Shown here one piece after another: positions 8,715-17,763 of a DNA stretch of 64,000 bases. Source of the stretch: Pseudonocardia oceani. GTDB taxonomy: Bacteria; Actinomycetota; Actinomycetes; Mycobacteriales; Pseudonocardiaceae. The notes under the pieces are model-generated. The model was not told where the DNA came from, ran no database searches, and saw only the letters and a program-made list of their open reading frames with translations. The translations under genes were made by a program, and so were the position numbers. Numbering within the stretch: the first letter of the stretch is position 1; every line of letters begins with the position of its first letter. Location of the stretch: contig NZ_JADQDF010000001.1 in the NCBI RefSeq assembly GCF_019263585.2, positions 930,001 to 994,000 on the forward strand, written 5' to 3'.

Positions 8715-9265
8715 CAGATCTCCTTCATGTGCTCGAAGGGCTCCCGGCACGACGGGCAGCGGCGCAGCGACGTGCACGCGGTGGGGCCGAAGCGGGAGAG
8801 CTCGTCGGTGGCGGGCGCGCCGCACTGCGGGCAGCGCACCGACGACGAGGGCGCACCGAGCGTCAGCGGGACCGGGCCGGTGGCCCGGGCGGCGGCCCGG
8901 CCGGGCGGGGCGATGCCCGCCTCGGCGAGCTTGCGCCGGCCCGCGTCGCTGATCCAGTCGGTGCTCCAGGCCGGTGAGAACACCGTCCGGACGTCGACGC
9001 GCGCGTACCCGGCGCGGGTGAGCGCGGCGCCGATGTCGTGGCGCATCTCGTCGACGGCGGGGCAGCCCGAGTAGGTCGGGGTGATCGTGACGGTGACCGC
9101 GTCGCCGTCGACGTCGACGGAGCGGACGACGCCGAGGTCGTCGAGGGTGAGCATCGGCATCTCGGGGTCGACGACGTCGGCGACGACGGCGCGAGCGCCC
9201 CGTGAGTGCGGATCGTGCCCAGGACCACGGTTGCCGCTCACGAGCGGCGCAGCCGCGCCGGTCAC
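8714..9265 (-). CDS. paaD: Phenylacetyl-CoA epoxidase accessory protein PaaD
   Basis: A 183-residue member of the MIP18/DUF59 family needed for metal-centre assembly of the epoxidase. The conserved DUF59 part starts at VVADVVDPEMPMLTLDDLGV. The C-terminus has the zinc-type knuckles CPQCG and CPSC. GTG 9265 overlaps the paaC stop (GTGA), so the first 26 residues are probably translated. About 17 of these (LVSGNRGPGHDPHSRGA) are encoded by an imperfect palindrome related to the 40-bp palindrome at 30528, an unusual repeat-derived extension ahead of the domain. Confidence 0.92.
   Translation of the reverse strand: MTGAAAPLVSGNRGPGHDPHSRGARAVVADVVDPEMPMLTLDDLGVVRSVDVDGDAVTVTITPTYSGCPAVDEMRHDIGAALTRAGYARVDVRTVFSPAWSTDWISDAGRRKLAEAGIAPPGRAAARATGPVPLTLGAPSSSVRCPQCGAPATDELSRFGPTACTSLRRCPSCREPFEHMKEI
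9201..9241. repeat. Degenerate palindromic element inside paaD
   Basis: Starting GTGAGTGCGG and ending TTGCCGCTCAC, this about 40-bp imperfect palindrome shares its ends and length with the near-perfect palindrome at 30528-30567. It lies between the paaD start codon and the conserved domain and is read in frame. Confidence 0.6.
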
Positions 9266-10203
9266 CACGTCGCACCCGGGTGCTGCCGCGCCAGGCTCTG
9301 CATCTCGGCCAGCACGGGCCCCAGCTGCTCGGTGTGCAGCCCCTGCCGCCCGCTGCGCCCGCCGATGGTGCCGATGAACGGGCGCTCGGGACGGGTCAGC
9401 GTGGCGCGCTCGAGGACCTGGTCGAGCACGCCGTCGACCTCCTCGCGCACGGCGGCCGGGTCGACGGCCACCCCGGCGTCGACGAGCCGGCGCTCCTCGT
9501 CGGACGTGCGGAACAGCTCGCCGACGTAGGGCCACAGCGCGTCGAGCGCGTCCTGCGCGCGGTGGTGCGACCCGTCCGTGCCGTCGCCCAGGCGCAGCGT
9601 CCAGCGGGCGGCGTAGTCGCGGTGGTAGGTCAGCTCCTTGACGCCCTTTGCCGCGACCGCGGCGACGACGGGGTCGGCCGAGTCCTGCAGCCGGTACAGG
9701 ACCGCGAGCCGCCAGGTCGAGAACAGCAGCAGGCGGACGACGGCGCGGGCGAAGTCGAGGTCGTCGGACAGCTCGGCGAGGCCGACGTTGCGGAACTCGC
9801 CGTCGGTGCGCAGGTAGGCCAGCGAGTCCTCGGTGGCGTCGCCGCCGCGCAGGTGCGCGGCGCGGGCGAGCAGCACGCGGGCCTGGCCGAGCAGGTCGAG
9901 CGCGGTGTTGGCCAGCGCGACCTCCTCCTCCAGCTCCGGGGCGTTGCTGACCCACTCCGAGAGGCGGTGGCTGTAGACCAGCGCGTCGTCGCCGAGCATG
10001 AGGCAGTAGGCGGCGAGGTCGGCCGGGTCGACGCCGTCGGGCACCGGCGACGTGATCTCCGCGCCGGCGTCGGTGACGATGCCGGTGCCGAACGCCCAGC
10101 GCGGATCGTCGTGACCGGTGGTCTCCGACAGCGACTGGTACGCGTTCGTCCCGTCCGTGTCGGTCACAGCGTGCTCCTCGACGTCGGTGTGGTGGGCGTT
10201 CAC
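9262..10203 (-). CDS. paaC: Phenylacetyl-CoA 1,2-epoxidase structural subunit PaaC
   Basis: A 313-residue ferritin-like subunit that pairs with PaaA. It lacks the complete di-iron ligand set and acts structurally. Recognisable stretches are LAAYCLMLGDDALVYSHRL, LDLLGQARVLLARAAHL, KGVKELTYHRDYAARW and the C-terminal GGRSGRQGLHTEQLGPVLAE. GTG 10203 overlaps the paaB stop. GTG at residue 13 (VTDTDGT) is a possible alternative start, since the leading 12 residues are not part of the family. Confidence 0.94.
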   Translation of the reverse strand: MNAHHTDVEEHAVTDTDGTNAYQSLSETTGHDDPRWAFGTGIVTDAGAEITSPVPDGVDPADLAAYCLMLGDDALVYSHRLSEWVSNAPELEEEVALANTALDLLGQARVLLARAAHLRGGDATEDSLAYLRTDGEFRNVGLAELSDDLDFARAVVRLLLFSTWRLAVLYRLQDSADPVVAAVAAKGVKELTYHRDYAARWTLRLGDGTDGSHHRAQDALDALWPYVGELFRTSDEERRLVDAGVAVDPAAVREEVDGVLDQVLERATLTRPERPFIGTIGGRSGRQGLHTEQLGPVLAEMQSLARQHPGATW

Positions 10204-10565
10204 AGGTGCGGCACCTCCTCCGGGATCGCGTAGAACGTGGGGTGCCGGTAGACCTTGTCGCCGGCCGGGGCGAAGAACGGGTCCTTCTCCGCCGGGCTCG
10301 ACGCCGTGATCGCGTCGGCGCGCACGACCCAGATCGACACGCCCTCGTTGCGGCGGGTGTAGACGTCGCGCGCGTTGTGCAGGGCCATCTCGTCGTCGGC
10401 GGCGTGCAGCGAGCCGACGTGGACGTGGTTGAGCCCGCGCTTGCCGCGCACGAACACCTCGTAGAGCGGCCAGGCGCGGCGCGAGGGCTTCGCGCCCTGC
10501 CCCGTCTCGACGCCCTCGGTCGGCACGGCCCCGTGGCCGCCCTCCGCGGTGAACTCCCCGCTCAT
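10200..10565 (-). CDS. paaB: Phenylacetyl-CoA 1,2-epoxidase subunit PaaB
   Basis: A 121-residue subunit that bridges PaaAC dimers. The core [20 protein letters not shown], followed by [17 protein letters not shown] and the C-terminal [11 protein letters not shown], is diagnostic. It has about 30 extra N-terminal residues rich in Gly and Glu. ATG 10565 overlaps the paaA stop (ATGA) and its stop overlaps the paaC start, so stoichiometric coupled translation is expected. Confidence 0.94.
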   Translation of the reverse strand: MSGEFTAEGGHGAVPTEGVETGQGAKPSRRAWPLYEVFVRGKRGLNHVHVGSLHAADDEMALHNARDVYTRRNEGVSIWVVRADAITASSPAEKDPFFAPAGDKVYRHPTFYAIPEEVPHL

Positions 10566-11521
10566 GCCCGCACCCCCGCGTGCTTCTCCGCGTACGCCTG
10601 CGCCGCCTCGCGCACCCACGCGCCGTTCTCGTGGGCGCGGCGCCGGTGGGCCACCCGCTGGGCGTTGGCCGGGCCGGACCCGGCGATGACGGCCTTGAAC
10701 TCGTCCCAGTCGGGCTGCCCGTAGTCGTGGGCCCCGCGCTCGTCGTTCCAGACCAGCTCCGGGTCCGGCAGCGTGACGCCGAGCGCCTCGGCCTGCGGCA
10801 CCGACATGTCGACGAAGCGCTGGCGCAGCTCGTCGTTGGTGTGGCGCTTGATGCCCCACGCCATCGACTGCGCGGAGTTGGGCGAGTCGTCGTCGGGCGG
10901 GCCGAACATCATGAGCGAGGGCCACCACCAGCGGTTCACCGACTCCTGCACCATCTCGCGCTGCGCGTCGGTGCCGTTGACCATCGCCAGCAGGAGCTCG
11001 AAGCCCTGCCGCTGGTGGAACGACTCCTCCTTGCAGATGCGGATCATGGCGCGCGCGTACGGGCCGTAGGAGCAGCGGCACAGCGGCACCTGGTTGCAGA
11101 TCGCGGCACCGTCGACGAGCCACCCGATGACGCCGATGTCGGCGTAGCTCAGCGTCGGGTAGTTGAAGATCGACGAGTACTTCTGCTTGCTGTCGATGAG
11201 CTTCTCGGTGAGCTCCTCGCGGTCGACGCCGAGCGTCTCGGCCGCGGCGTAGAGGTACATGCCGTGCCCGGCCTCGTCCTGCACCTTGGCCAGCAGGATC
11301 GCCTTGCGGCGCAGCGACGGCGCCCGCAGGATCCAGTTGCCCTCCGGCTGCATCCCGATGATCTCGGAGTGCGCGTGCTGGGCGATCTGGCGGATGAGGG
11401 TCTTCCGGTAGGCCTCGGGCATCCAGTCCCGCGGCTCGATCCGCTGGTCGGCCTCGATCGTCCGGTCGAAGCCGGCCTCGAGGTCCAGCGCAGGACCGGG
11501 GCGGTCCTCGGTCACCGTCAT
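10562..11521 (-). CDS. paaA: Phenylacetyl-CoA 1,2-epoxidase catalytic subunit PaaA
   Basis: A 319-residue di-iron oxygenase that epoxidises the aromatic ring of phenylacetyl-CoA with O2. Diagnostic segments are the iron-ligand region [38 protein letters not shown] with [10 protein letters not shown], and [23 protein letters not shown] 11521 follows GGAGGA. A candidate PaaR operator lies 17-30 bp upstream. It is the first gene of paaABCDE, all joined by overlapping codons. Confidence 0.96.
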   Translation of the reverse strand: MTVTEDRPGPALDLEAGFDRTIEADQRIEPRDWMPEAYRKTLIRQIAQHAHSEIIGMQPEGNWILRAPSLRRKAILLAKVQDEAGHGMYLYAAAETLGVDREELTEKLIDSKQKYSSIFNYPTLSYADIGVIGWLVDGAAICNQVPLCRCSYGPYARAMIRICKEESFHQRQGFELLLAMVNGTDAQREMVQESVNRWWWPSLMMFGPPDDDSPNSAQSMAWGIKRHTNDELRQRFVDMSVPQAEALGVTLPDPELVWNDERGAHDYGQPDWDEFKAVIAGSGPANAQRVAHRRRAHENGAWVREAAQAYAEKHAGVRA

Positions 11522-11537
11522 GGGAATCCTCCGTAAC

Positions 11538-11551
11538 CGAATGTTCGTTCG
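11538..11551. promoter_or_regulatory. Candidate PaaR (TetR) operator upstream of paaA
   Basis: CGAATGTTCGTTCG matches 12 of 14 positions of the perfect palindrome at 13097-13110 and shares the flanking AAC on its left. Both sites precede paa transcription units and are the only such matches I saw, so they probably bind the TetR protein encoded between them. Confidence 0.65.
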
Positions 11552-11609
11552 TCTGATGATGGCGCACCTCCGCCCACGACGCAACCGGGCGGACGTGTGA
11601 CGCGGCGCG

Positions 11610-12254
11610 TCAGGCGGGCGGGATGATGCCGTCGGAGACGACGCGGACGATGTCGTCGGGCAGCCGTTCGGTGCCCGGGCGCCCCGGGCGGTACCACTCG
11701 ATGATCGAGTTGACGGTGCCCGACAGCAGCCGCGCGGCCAGCAGCGGGTCGACGCCCGAGCGGACCTCGCCGTCGGCCACGGCCTCGGCCACCAGCGACG
11801 CGATCGACGCGTCGAACGCGCGGCGCCGGGCCAGCGCCCAGCGCTCGGTCTCGGTGTTGCCCCGAACGCGCAGCAGCAGCGTGACGTACGGGAGCTCGGA
11901 GGTCAGCACCTCGACCTGGCGGCGGATGATGTGCTGCAGCCGCGCCAGCGCCGGGCCGTCCTGCGCCGCGGGCTCCTCGAGGATGCCGAACAGCCCGTCG
12001 AGCGCGCGGTGCAGGGCCGCCCGGAGCAGCTCCTCCTTGCCACTGACGTGGTGGTAGAACGACGACTTGGTGATGCCGGCCGCGCGGGAGAGGTCCTCCA
12101 TGCTGGTGGCGTCGTAGCCGCGGGTGTTGAACTCCGCGACGGCCACCGTGAGCAGCGACGACGCGTCGTAGACGGGCCGCCGGGCGCCCGCCTCCCCGCG
12201 GGCGCGACGCGTGCGGACGGCCGGGGCCGGCGGCTCCGCCGGGGCCGCACTCAT
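11610..12254 (-). CDS. paaR: TetR-family repressor, probable PaaR
   Basis: A 214-residue TetR protein. A 25-residue basic, Pro-rich tail precedes the HTH ([20 protein letters not shown] then [18 protein letters not shown]). The rest resembles the PaaR ligand domain of actinobacteria, where the effector is phenylacetyl-CoA. ATG 12254 overlaps the stop of the hydratase gene, and the gene sits between the paaA operon and paaJZK. Two matching palindromes flank it. The assignment is from context and family, with no effector-specific residues identified. Confidence 0.8.
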   Translation of the reverse strand: MSAAPAEPPAPAVRTRRARGEAGARRPVYDASSLLTVAVAEFNTRGYDATSMEDLSRAAGITKSSFYHHVSGKEELLRAALHRALDGLFGILEEPAAQDGPALARLQHIIRRQVEVLTSELPYVTLLLRVRGNTETERWALARRRAFDASIASLVAEAVADGEVRSGVDPLLAARLLSGTVNSIIEWYRPGRPGTERLPDDIVRVVSDGIIPPA

Positions 12255-13078
12255 GCGCCCTCGAAGGACGGTCGTCGCTTCGCCAGGAACGCGTCGACGG
12301 CCTCGCGGTGGTCGCGCGTGACGCCGAGCCGGCCCTGCGCGGCGCCCTCCTCGTCGAGCACGCGGTCCAGCGGCGAGACCGCGCCGATCGCGACGGCCCG
12401 CTTGATCTCGGCGTAGGCCAGCGTCGGGCCGGCGGCGAGCGTGCGCGCGAGCTCCAGCGCCGCGCCCAGCACCTCCTCGACCGGCACGACGGCCCGGACC
12501 AGCCCGGACGCCTGCGCGGCGGCGGCGTCGAAGGACTCGCCGAGCAGCAGGAGCTCGGTGGCGCGGGCGGCGCCGAGGGAGTGCACGAGCGTGGCCGAGA
12601 GGCCGGAGTCGGCAGTGAGGCCGATGGCGGCGAAGGCCGTGGCGAAGGTGGCGGAGTCGGCGGTGACGCGCAGGTCGCAGGCGAGCGCGAGGCCCAGGCC
12701 CGCGCCCACCGCTCCCCCGTTGAGGGCCGCGACCACGGGCTTGGGCATCGTGGCGAGCAACCGGACGATCGGGTTGTAGTGCTTCTCGACCGTGGCGAAC
12801 GCGGTGGCCGCGTCGGCCTCCAGCGCCTGCACGTGCTCGCCGAGGTCCTGCCCGACGCAGAACGACCTGCCCGTGCCGGTCAGCACGACGGCCCGGACGG
12901 AGCGGTCGGCCGCGACGCCCTCCAGGGCGCTGAGCAGCGCCTCCTTCAGCTCGACGGTGAGCGCGTTGCGCTTGGCCGGCCGGTTGAGCGTCACGATCGC
13001 GACGGCGGGGTCCTTCTCGTCGGCGGTGACGAGGACGGCGGCGTCGCCTGCAGCACTGTTGGTCTCCACCCGGGTCAT
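12251..13078 (-). CDS. Enoyl-CoA hydratase/isomerase (PaaG/PaaF-like)
   Basis: A 275-residue crotonase. The oxyanion-hole motifs are GTGRSFCVGQDL (about residue 68) and ALNGGAVGAGLGLALACDL (about 117). The second acidic region (IGLTADSGLSATL) carries Asp where PaaG 1,2-epoxyphenylacetyl-CoA isomerases have theirs, so ring-opening isomerisation to oxepin-CoA is plausible. A beta-oxidation hydratase role is the alternative. ATG 13078 follows GGGGAGG. It is co-transcribed with the TetR gene and divergent from paaJ. Confidence 0.85.
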   Translation of the reverse strand: MTRVETNSAAGDAAVLVTADEKDPAVAIVTLNRPAKRNALTVELKEALLSALEGVAADRSVRAVVLTGTGRSFCVGQDLGEHVQALEADAATAFATVEKHYNPIVRLLATMPKPVVAALNGGAVGAGLGLALACDLRVTADSATFATAFAAIGLTADSGLSATLVHSLGAARATELLLLGESFDAAAAQASGLVRAVVPVEEVLGAALELARTLAAGPTLAYAEIKRAVAIGAVSPLDRVLDEEGAAQGRLGVTRDHREAVDAFLAKRRPSFEGA

Positions 13079-13096
13079 GCTAGCCTCCCCCACAAC

Positions 13097-13110
13097 CGAA
13101 CGATCGTTCG
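13097..13110. promoter_or_regulatory. Perfect palindrome, candidate PaaR operator
   Basis: CGAACGATCGTTCG is a perfect 14-bp palindrome in the 58-bp gap between the hydratase-TetR unit and paaJ. It can control both directions. Its near-copy is upstream of paaA. Confidence 0.75.
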
Positions 13111-13136
13111 CTGGATGACCGCTGAGACGAGGCCGG

Positions 13137-14372
13137 ATGACCGAGGTGTTCCTGGTGAGCGGGGCCCGCACCCCGCAGGGCAAGTACGGCGGAGCGCTCG
13201 CGGGCGTCCGCCCCGACGACCTCGCCGCGCTGGTCGTGGCCGAGGCGGTGCGCCGCGCCGGGGTGCCCGCCGACGCGGTCGACGAGGTCGTCCTCGGCGC
13301 CGCCAACCAGGCCGGCGAGGACAACCGCGACGTCGCGCGCATGGCGCTACTGCTGGCCGGCCTGCCGTCGACGGTGCCCGGCTACACCGTCAACCGCCTG
13401 TGCGCGAGCGGCCTGACGGCCGTCACGAACGCGGCGCATGCGATCCGCGCGGGCGAGGCCGACGTCGTCGTGGCCGGCGGCGTCGAGTCGATGACCCGCG
13501 CGCCCTGGGTGATGGCCAAGCCGGGCACGCCGTGGGCGAAGCCGGGCGAGGTCGCCGACACCTCGCTGGGCTGGCGCTTCACCAACCCGCGCTTCACCGC
13601 GATGGACCGCGCGGCGCCGGAGGTGCACACCGAGACCGAGGGCCCGGTCACGCTGTCGATGGGCGAGACGGCCGAGGAGGTCGCCGCGCTCGACGGCATC
13701 ACGCGCGCCGAGTGCGACGAGTTCGCCGTGCGCAGCCACGCCCGCGCCACCGCCGCGACCAAGGACGGCCGCTTCGACGACGAGCTCGTGCCCGTCCCCA
13801 TCCCCCAGCGCAAGGGCGACCCGGTCGTCGTCACCGCCGACGAGGGGCCGCGGCCCGACGCGTCGACGGAGTCGCTCGGGCGCCTGCGCCCGGTGTTCCG
13901 CGAGGGCGGCGTCGTCACCGCGGGCAACGCCTCGCCACTGTCGGACGGGGCCGCCGCGCTCGTCGTCGCCAGTGAGCGGGGGGTCCGCGAGCACGGCCTG
14001 ACGCCGATCGCGCGGATCGTGGTCGGCGCGAGCGTCGGCGTCGCCCCGCACGTCATGGGCCTGGGCCCGGTGCCCGCCACGCGCAAGGCGCTCGATCGCG
14101 CGGGCTGGTCGGCCGGCGACCTCGACGCCGTCGAGCTCAACGAGGCCTTCGCCGCCCAGAGCCTCGCCTGCGTGCGGCGCCTCGGGCTCGACCCCGAGAC
14201 CGTCAACGCCGACGGCGGCGCCATCGCGCTCGGCCACCCGCTGGGCTGCTCCGGCGCCCGCATCACCCTCACCCTCGCCCACCGGCTGCGCCGCGAGGGC
14301 GGCCGCCGCGGCCTCGCCTCGCTCTGCGTCGGCGTGGGCCAGGGCGTGGCCCTCCTGATCGAGCGCGTCTGA
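13137..14372 (+). CDS. paaJ: 3-oxoadipyl-CoA / 3-oxo-5,6-dehydrosuberyl-CoA thiolase PaaJ
   Basis: A 411-residue thiolase. It has the nucleophilic Cys in NRLCASGL near residue 89, the His in [16 protein letters not shown], and the proton-transfer Cys in SLCVGVGQG. It closes the phenylacetate pathway by cleaving the C8 and C6 3-oxoacyl-CoA intermediates to acetyl-CoA and succinyl-CoA. Length matches PaaJ/PcaF. It is followed by paaZ after 31 bp and is divergent from the TetR unit over the candidate operator. Confidence 0.9.
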   Translation: MTEVFLVSGARTPQGKYGGALAGVRPDDLAALVVAEAVRRAGVPADAVDEVVLGAANQAGEDNRDVARMALLLAGLPSTVPGYTVNRLCASGLTAVTNAAHAIRAGEADVVVAGGVESMTRAPWVMAKPGTPWAKPGEVADTSLGWRFTNPRFTAMDRAAPEVHTETEGPVTLSMGETAEEVAALDGITRAECDEFAVRSHARATAATKDGRFDDELVPVPIPQRKGDPVVVTADEGPRPDASTESLGRLRPVFREGGVVTAGNASPLSDGAAALVVASERGVREHGLTPIARIVVGASVGVAPHVMGLGPVPATRKALDRAGWSAGDLDAVELNEAFAAQSLACVRRLGLDPETVNADGGAIALGHPLGCSGARITLTLAHRLRREGGRRGLASLCVGVGQGVALLIERV

Positions 14373-14403
14373 CCTTCCCCGACCGAGAACTGGGAGACAC
14401 CTC

Positions 14404-16434
14404 TTGAGCACCCCCACACTCCGCAGCCACGTCATGGGCGACTGGCACACCGCGACCGGCGAGGCACGCCCCCTGCACGACGCCGTCACCGGTGCGGAGA
14501 TCGCCCGCATCTCCTCCGACGGCCTCGACTTCGCCGGAGCCCTGGAGCACGGCCGCACCGTCGGCGGGCCCGCGCTGCGCGCGCTGACCTTCCACCAGCG
14601 TGCCGCGCTGCTCAAGGCGCTGGGCCAGCACCTGCGCGAGCACCGCGAGGAGCTCTACGCGGTGTCGGCGCAGACCGGCGCCACGCTCGGGGACTCCAAG
14701 TTCGACATCGACGGCGGCATCGGCGTCCTGCTCGCCTACGCCTCGAAGGCCAAGCGCGAGCTGCCCAACGACACCGTCTACGTCGACGGCGACGTGGAGC
14801 CGCTGGGCCGCGGCGGCACGTTCCTCGGCCAGCACGTGTGCACCCCGCTGCACGGCGTCGCGGTGCAGGTCAACGCGTTCAACTTCCCCGTGTGGGGGCC
14901 GCTGGAGAAGTTCGCGCCCGCGTTCCTCGCCGGCGTGCCCAGCATCGTCAAGCCCGCGAGCCCGACGGCGTTCCTCACCGCGAGGCTCACCGAGCTGATC
15001 GTCGACTCGGGCCTGCTGCCCGAGGGCGCGTGGCAGTTCGTCGCGGGCTCGGTCGGCGACCTGTTCGACCACCTCACCGGCCAGGACCTCGTCTCCTTCA
15101 CCGGCTCGGCGTCCACGGCGCAGACCCTGCGCACGCACCCCGCGATCGTCCGCCACGCCGTGCGGTTCACCGCGGAGGCCGACTCGCTCAACCTCTCCGC
15201 GCTGGGCCCCGACGCCACGCCCGGCACCGAGGAGTTCGACCTGTTCGTGAAGGGCCTCGTCGCCGAGATGACGGTCAAGGCGGGCCAGAAGTGCACCGCG
15301 ATCCGGCGCGCCTTCGTCCCCGAGGAGCACGTCGACGCCGTGGTCGAGGCGGTGTCGGCGCGCCTGGCGAAGGTGACGGTCGGCAACCCCGCGTCGGCCC
15401 GGATGGGCGCTCTCGCGAGCCTGGAGCAGCGCGAGGAGGTGCGCCGCAGCGTCAAGGCGCTGGCCGACGCCGGGCGCATCGTGTTCGGCGACCCCGACCA
15501 CATCGACGTGGAGGACGGCGACGCCGACCGCGGCGCGTTCCTCTCCCCGATCCTGCTGGTGGGCGACCCGGAGCGCAGCGAGCCCCACGAGGTCGAGGCG
15601 TTCGGCCCGGTCTCGACGATCCTCCCGTACTCCTCCACCGCCCAGCTGATCGACTACGCCGCCCGCGGCCAGGGCAGCCTCGCCGGCTCGCTGGTCACGG
15701 CCGACACGGCGTGGGCCCGCGAGGTCGTCCTGGGCGTCGCGCCCTGGCACGGCCGGCTGCTGGTGCTCAACTCCCGCGACGCGAAGGAGTCGACGGGCCA
15801 CGGCTCGCCGATGCCGCAGCTCGTCCACGGCGGCCCCGGGCGCGCCGGTGGCGGCGAGGAGATGGGCGGCATCCGCGGCGTCCTGCACCACATGCAGCGC
15901 ACCGCGATCCAGGGCGACCCCGACACGATCGCCGCGATCACCGGCCGCTGGGTCACCGGCGCCGAGCGCCGCGAGTCCGACGTGCACCCGTTCCGCAAGC
16001 ACCTCGAGGAGCTGCGGCCGGGCGACACGCTCGTCGCCGGGCCCCGGACCGTCACGCAGGAGGACGTGGAGCACTTCGCCGAGTTCACCGGCGACACGTT
16101 CTACGCCCACATGGACGCCGAGGCCGCCGCGGCCAACCCGCTGTTCGGGGAGCGCGTCGCGCACGGCTACCTCATCGTCTCCCTCGCCGCGGGCCTGTTC
16201 GTCGACCCCGACCCGGGCCCCGTGCTCGCCAACTTCGGCGTCGACCACCTGCGCTTCCTGACGCCGGTCAAGTTCGGCGACGCCCTCACGGTCACGCTCA
16301 CCTGCAAGCAGCTGACCCCGCGCGACTCGGCGGCCTACGGTGAGGTCCGCTGGGACGCCGACGTCACGCGTCAGGACGGCGAGTCGGTGGCCCGCTACGA
16401 CGTCCTCACCCTCGTCGCGAAGAAGGAGTCATGA
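14404..16434 (+). CDS. paaZ: Bifunctional oxepin-CoA hydrolase / semialdehyde dehydrogenase PaaZ
   Basis: A 676-residue fusion. Residues 1-525 form an aldehyde dehydrogenase with Glu near 257 (FTAEADSLN) and Cys near 297 (AGQKCTAIR). Residues about 535-676 form a MaoC-like hydratase (FTGDTFYAHMD, ERVAHGYLIVS). It opens oxepin-CoA and oxidises the reactive semialdehyde in one enzyme. The start is TTG 14404, seven bases after GGGAG, and there is no better start in frame. Its stop overlaps the paaK start (ATGA). Confidence 0.94.
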   Translation: MSTPTLRSHVMGDWHTATGEARPLHDAVTGAEIARISSDGLDFAGALEHGRTVGGPALRALTFHQRAALLKALGQHLREHREELYAVSAQTGATLGDSKFDIDGGIGVLLAYASKAKRELPNDTVYVDGDVEPLGRGGTFLGQHVCTPLHGVAVQVNAFNFPVWGPLEKFAPAFLAGVPSIVKPASPTAFLTARLTELIVDSGLLPEGAWQFVAGSVGDLFDHLTGQDLVSFTGSASTAQTLRTHPAIVRHAVRFTAEADSLNLSALGPDATPGTEEFDLFVKGLVAEMTVKAGQKCTAIRRAFVPEEHVDAVVEAVSARLAKVTVGNPASARMGALASLEQREEVRRSVKALADAGRIVFGDPDHIDVEDGDADRGAFLSPILLVGDPERSEPHEVEAFGPVSTILPYSSTAQLIDYAARGQGSLAGSLVTADTAWAREVVLGVAPWHGRLLVLNSRDAKESTGHGSPMPQLVHGGPGRAGGGEEMGGIRGVLHHMQRTAIQGDPDTIAAITGRWVTGAERRESDVHPFRKHLEELRPGDTLVAGPRTVTQEDVEHFAEFTGDTFYAHMDAEAAAANPLFGERVAHGYLIVSLAAGLFVDPDPGPVLANFGVDHLRFLTPVKFGDALTVTLTCKQLTPRDSAAYGEVRWDADVTRQDGESVARYDVLTLVAKKES

Positions 16435-17756
16435 CCACCACCGCCCGCCGGCTCGGCGACGCCCCCGCCCCCGACACCCTCGACGCGGCCGAGCGGATGT
16501 CGGTCGACGAGCTGCGCGCGCTGCAGCTCGGCCGGCTGCAGTGGACGCTGCGCCACGCCTACACGAGCGTGCCGCACTACCGCCGCGCCTTCGACGCCCA
16601 CGGCGTGCACCCCGACGACTGCCGCGAGCTCGCCGACATCGCGAAGTTCCCGACCACGAGCAAGGCCGACCTGCGCGACAACTACCCGTTCGGCATGTTC
16701 GCCGTGCCGCAGTCCGACGTCCGTCGGGTGCACGCGTCGTCGGGCACCACCGGCAAGCCCACGGTCGTCGGCTACACCGAGGGCGACATCGACCGCTGGT
16801 CCGACCTCATCGCGCGGTCCCTGCGAGCGGCAGGCGCCCGTCCCGGGCAGAAGGTGCACAACGCCTACGGCTACGGCCTGTTCACCGGCGGCCTCGGCGC
16901 GCACTACGGCATCGAGAGGCTGGGCGCCACGGCCATCCCGATCTCGGGCGGCATGACCCCGCGCCAGGTGCAGCTGATCACCGACTTCGAGCCCGACGTC
17001 ATCATGGTGACGCCGTCCTACCTGCTCACGATCATCGACGAGTTCGAGCGCCAGGGCATCGACCCGGCCTCGTCGTCGCTCAAGGTCGGGGTGTTCGGCG
17101 CCGAGCCGTGGACCGAGCAGATGCGCCTGGAGATCGAGGACCGCATGGACCTCCACGCGGTCGACATCTACGGGATCTCGGAGGTGATGGGCCCGGGCGT
17201 CTCGCAGGAGTGCGTCGAGACCAAGGACGGGCTGCACGTCTGGGAGGACCACTTCCTCCCCGAGGTCGTCGACCCGCTCGACGCCACGCCGCTCGCCGAC
17301 GGCGAGGAGGGCGAGCTGCTGTTCACCTCGCTCACCAAGGAGGCGCTGCCGATCATCCGGTACCGCACCCGCGACCTCACCCGGCTGCTGCCCGGCACCG
17401 CCCGCCCCTCCATGCGGCGGATGCAGAAGATCACCGGTCGTAGCGACGACATGATCATCCTGCGCGGGGTGAACCTCTTCCCGACGCAGATCGAGGAGAT
17501 CGTCCTGCGCACGCCGGGCTTCGCCCCGCACTTCCAGCTCGAGCTGACGACGCAGGGCCGGCTCGACGCCCTGTCCGTGCGGGTCGAGGCCCGCCACGAC
17601 ACCCCGCCCGAGCGCCGCGCGGCCGCGGCCGCCGAGCTGGTGAAGGCGGTCAAGGACGGCATCGGCGTCAGCGTCACCTGCGAGGTCGTCGAGCCCGACT
17701 CGCTGGAGCGCTCGGTCGGCAAGCTGCAGCGCCTCCGCGATCGCCGCACGAAGTAG
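16431..17756 (+). CDS. paaK: Phenylacetate-CoA ligase PaaK
   Basis: A 441-residue adenylate-forming ligase that makes phenylacetyl-CoA from phenylacetate, ATP and CoA, the first step of the pathway. Motifs are the P-loop-like SSGTTGKPTVVGY (about residue 105), the acid motif DIYGISEVMGPGV (about 245), and RSDDMIILRGVNLFPTQIEE near 345. ATG 16431 overlaps the paaZ stop. The C-terminus (SVGKLQRLRDRR) is complete. The reading frame beyond its TAG continues directly into the damaged deacetylase gene. Confidence 0.95.
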   Translation: MTTTARRLGDAPAPDTLDAAERMSVDELRALQLGRLQWTLRHAYTSVPHYRRAFDAHGVHPDDCRELADIAKFPTTSKADLRDNYPFGMFAVPQSDVRRVHASSGTTGKPTVVGYTEGDIDRWSDLIARSLRAAGARPGQKVHNAYGYGLFTGGLGAHYGIERLGATAIPISGGMTPRQVQLITDFEPDVIMVTPSYLLTIIDEFERQGIDPASSSLKVGVFGAEPWTEQMRLEIEDRMDLHAVDIYGISEVMGPGVSQECVETKDGLHVWEDHFLPEVVDPLDATPLADGEEGELLFTSLTKEALPIIRYRTRDLTRLLPGTARPSMRRMQKITGRSDDMIILRGVNLFPTQIEEIVLRTPGFAPHFQLELTTQGRLDALSVRVEARHDTPPERRAAAAAELVKAVKDGIGVSVTCEVVEPDSLERSVGKLQRLRDRRTK

Positions 17757-17763
17757 GAGTCCC

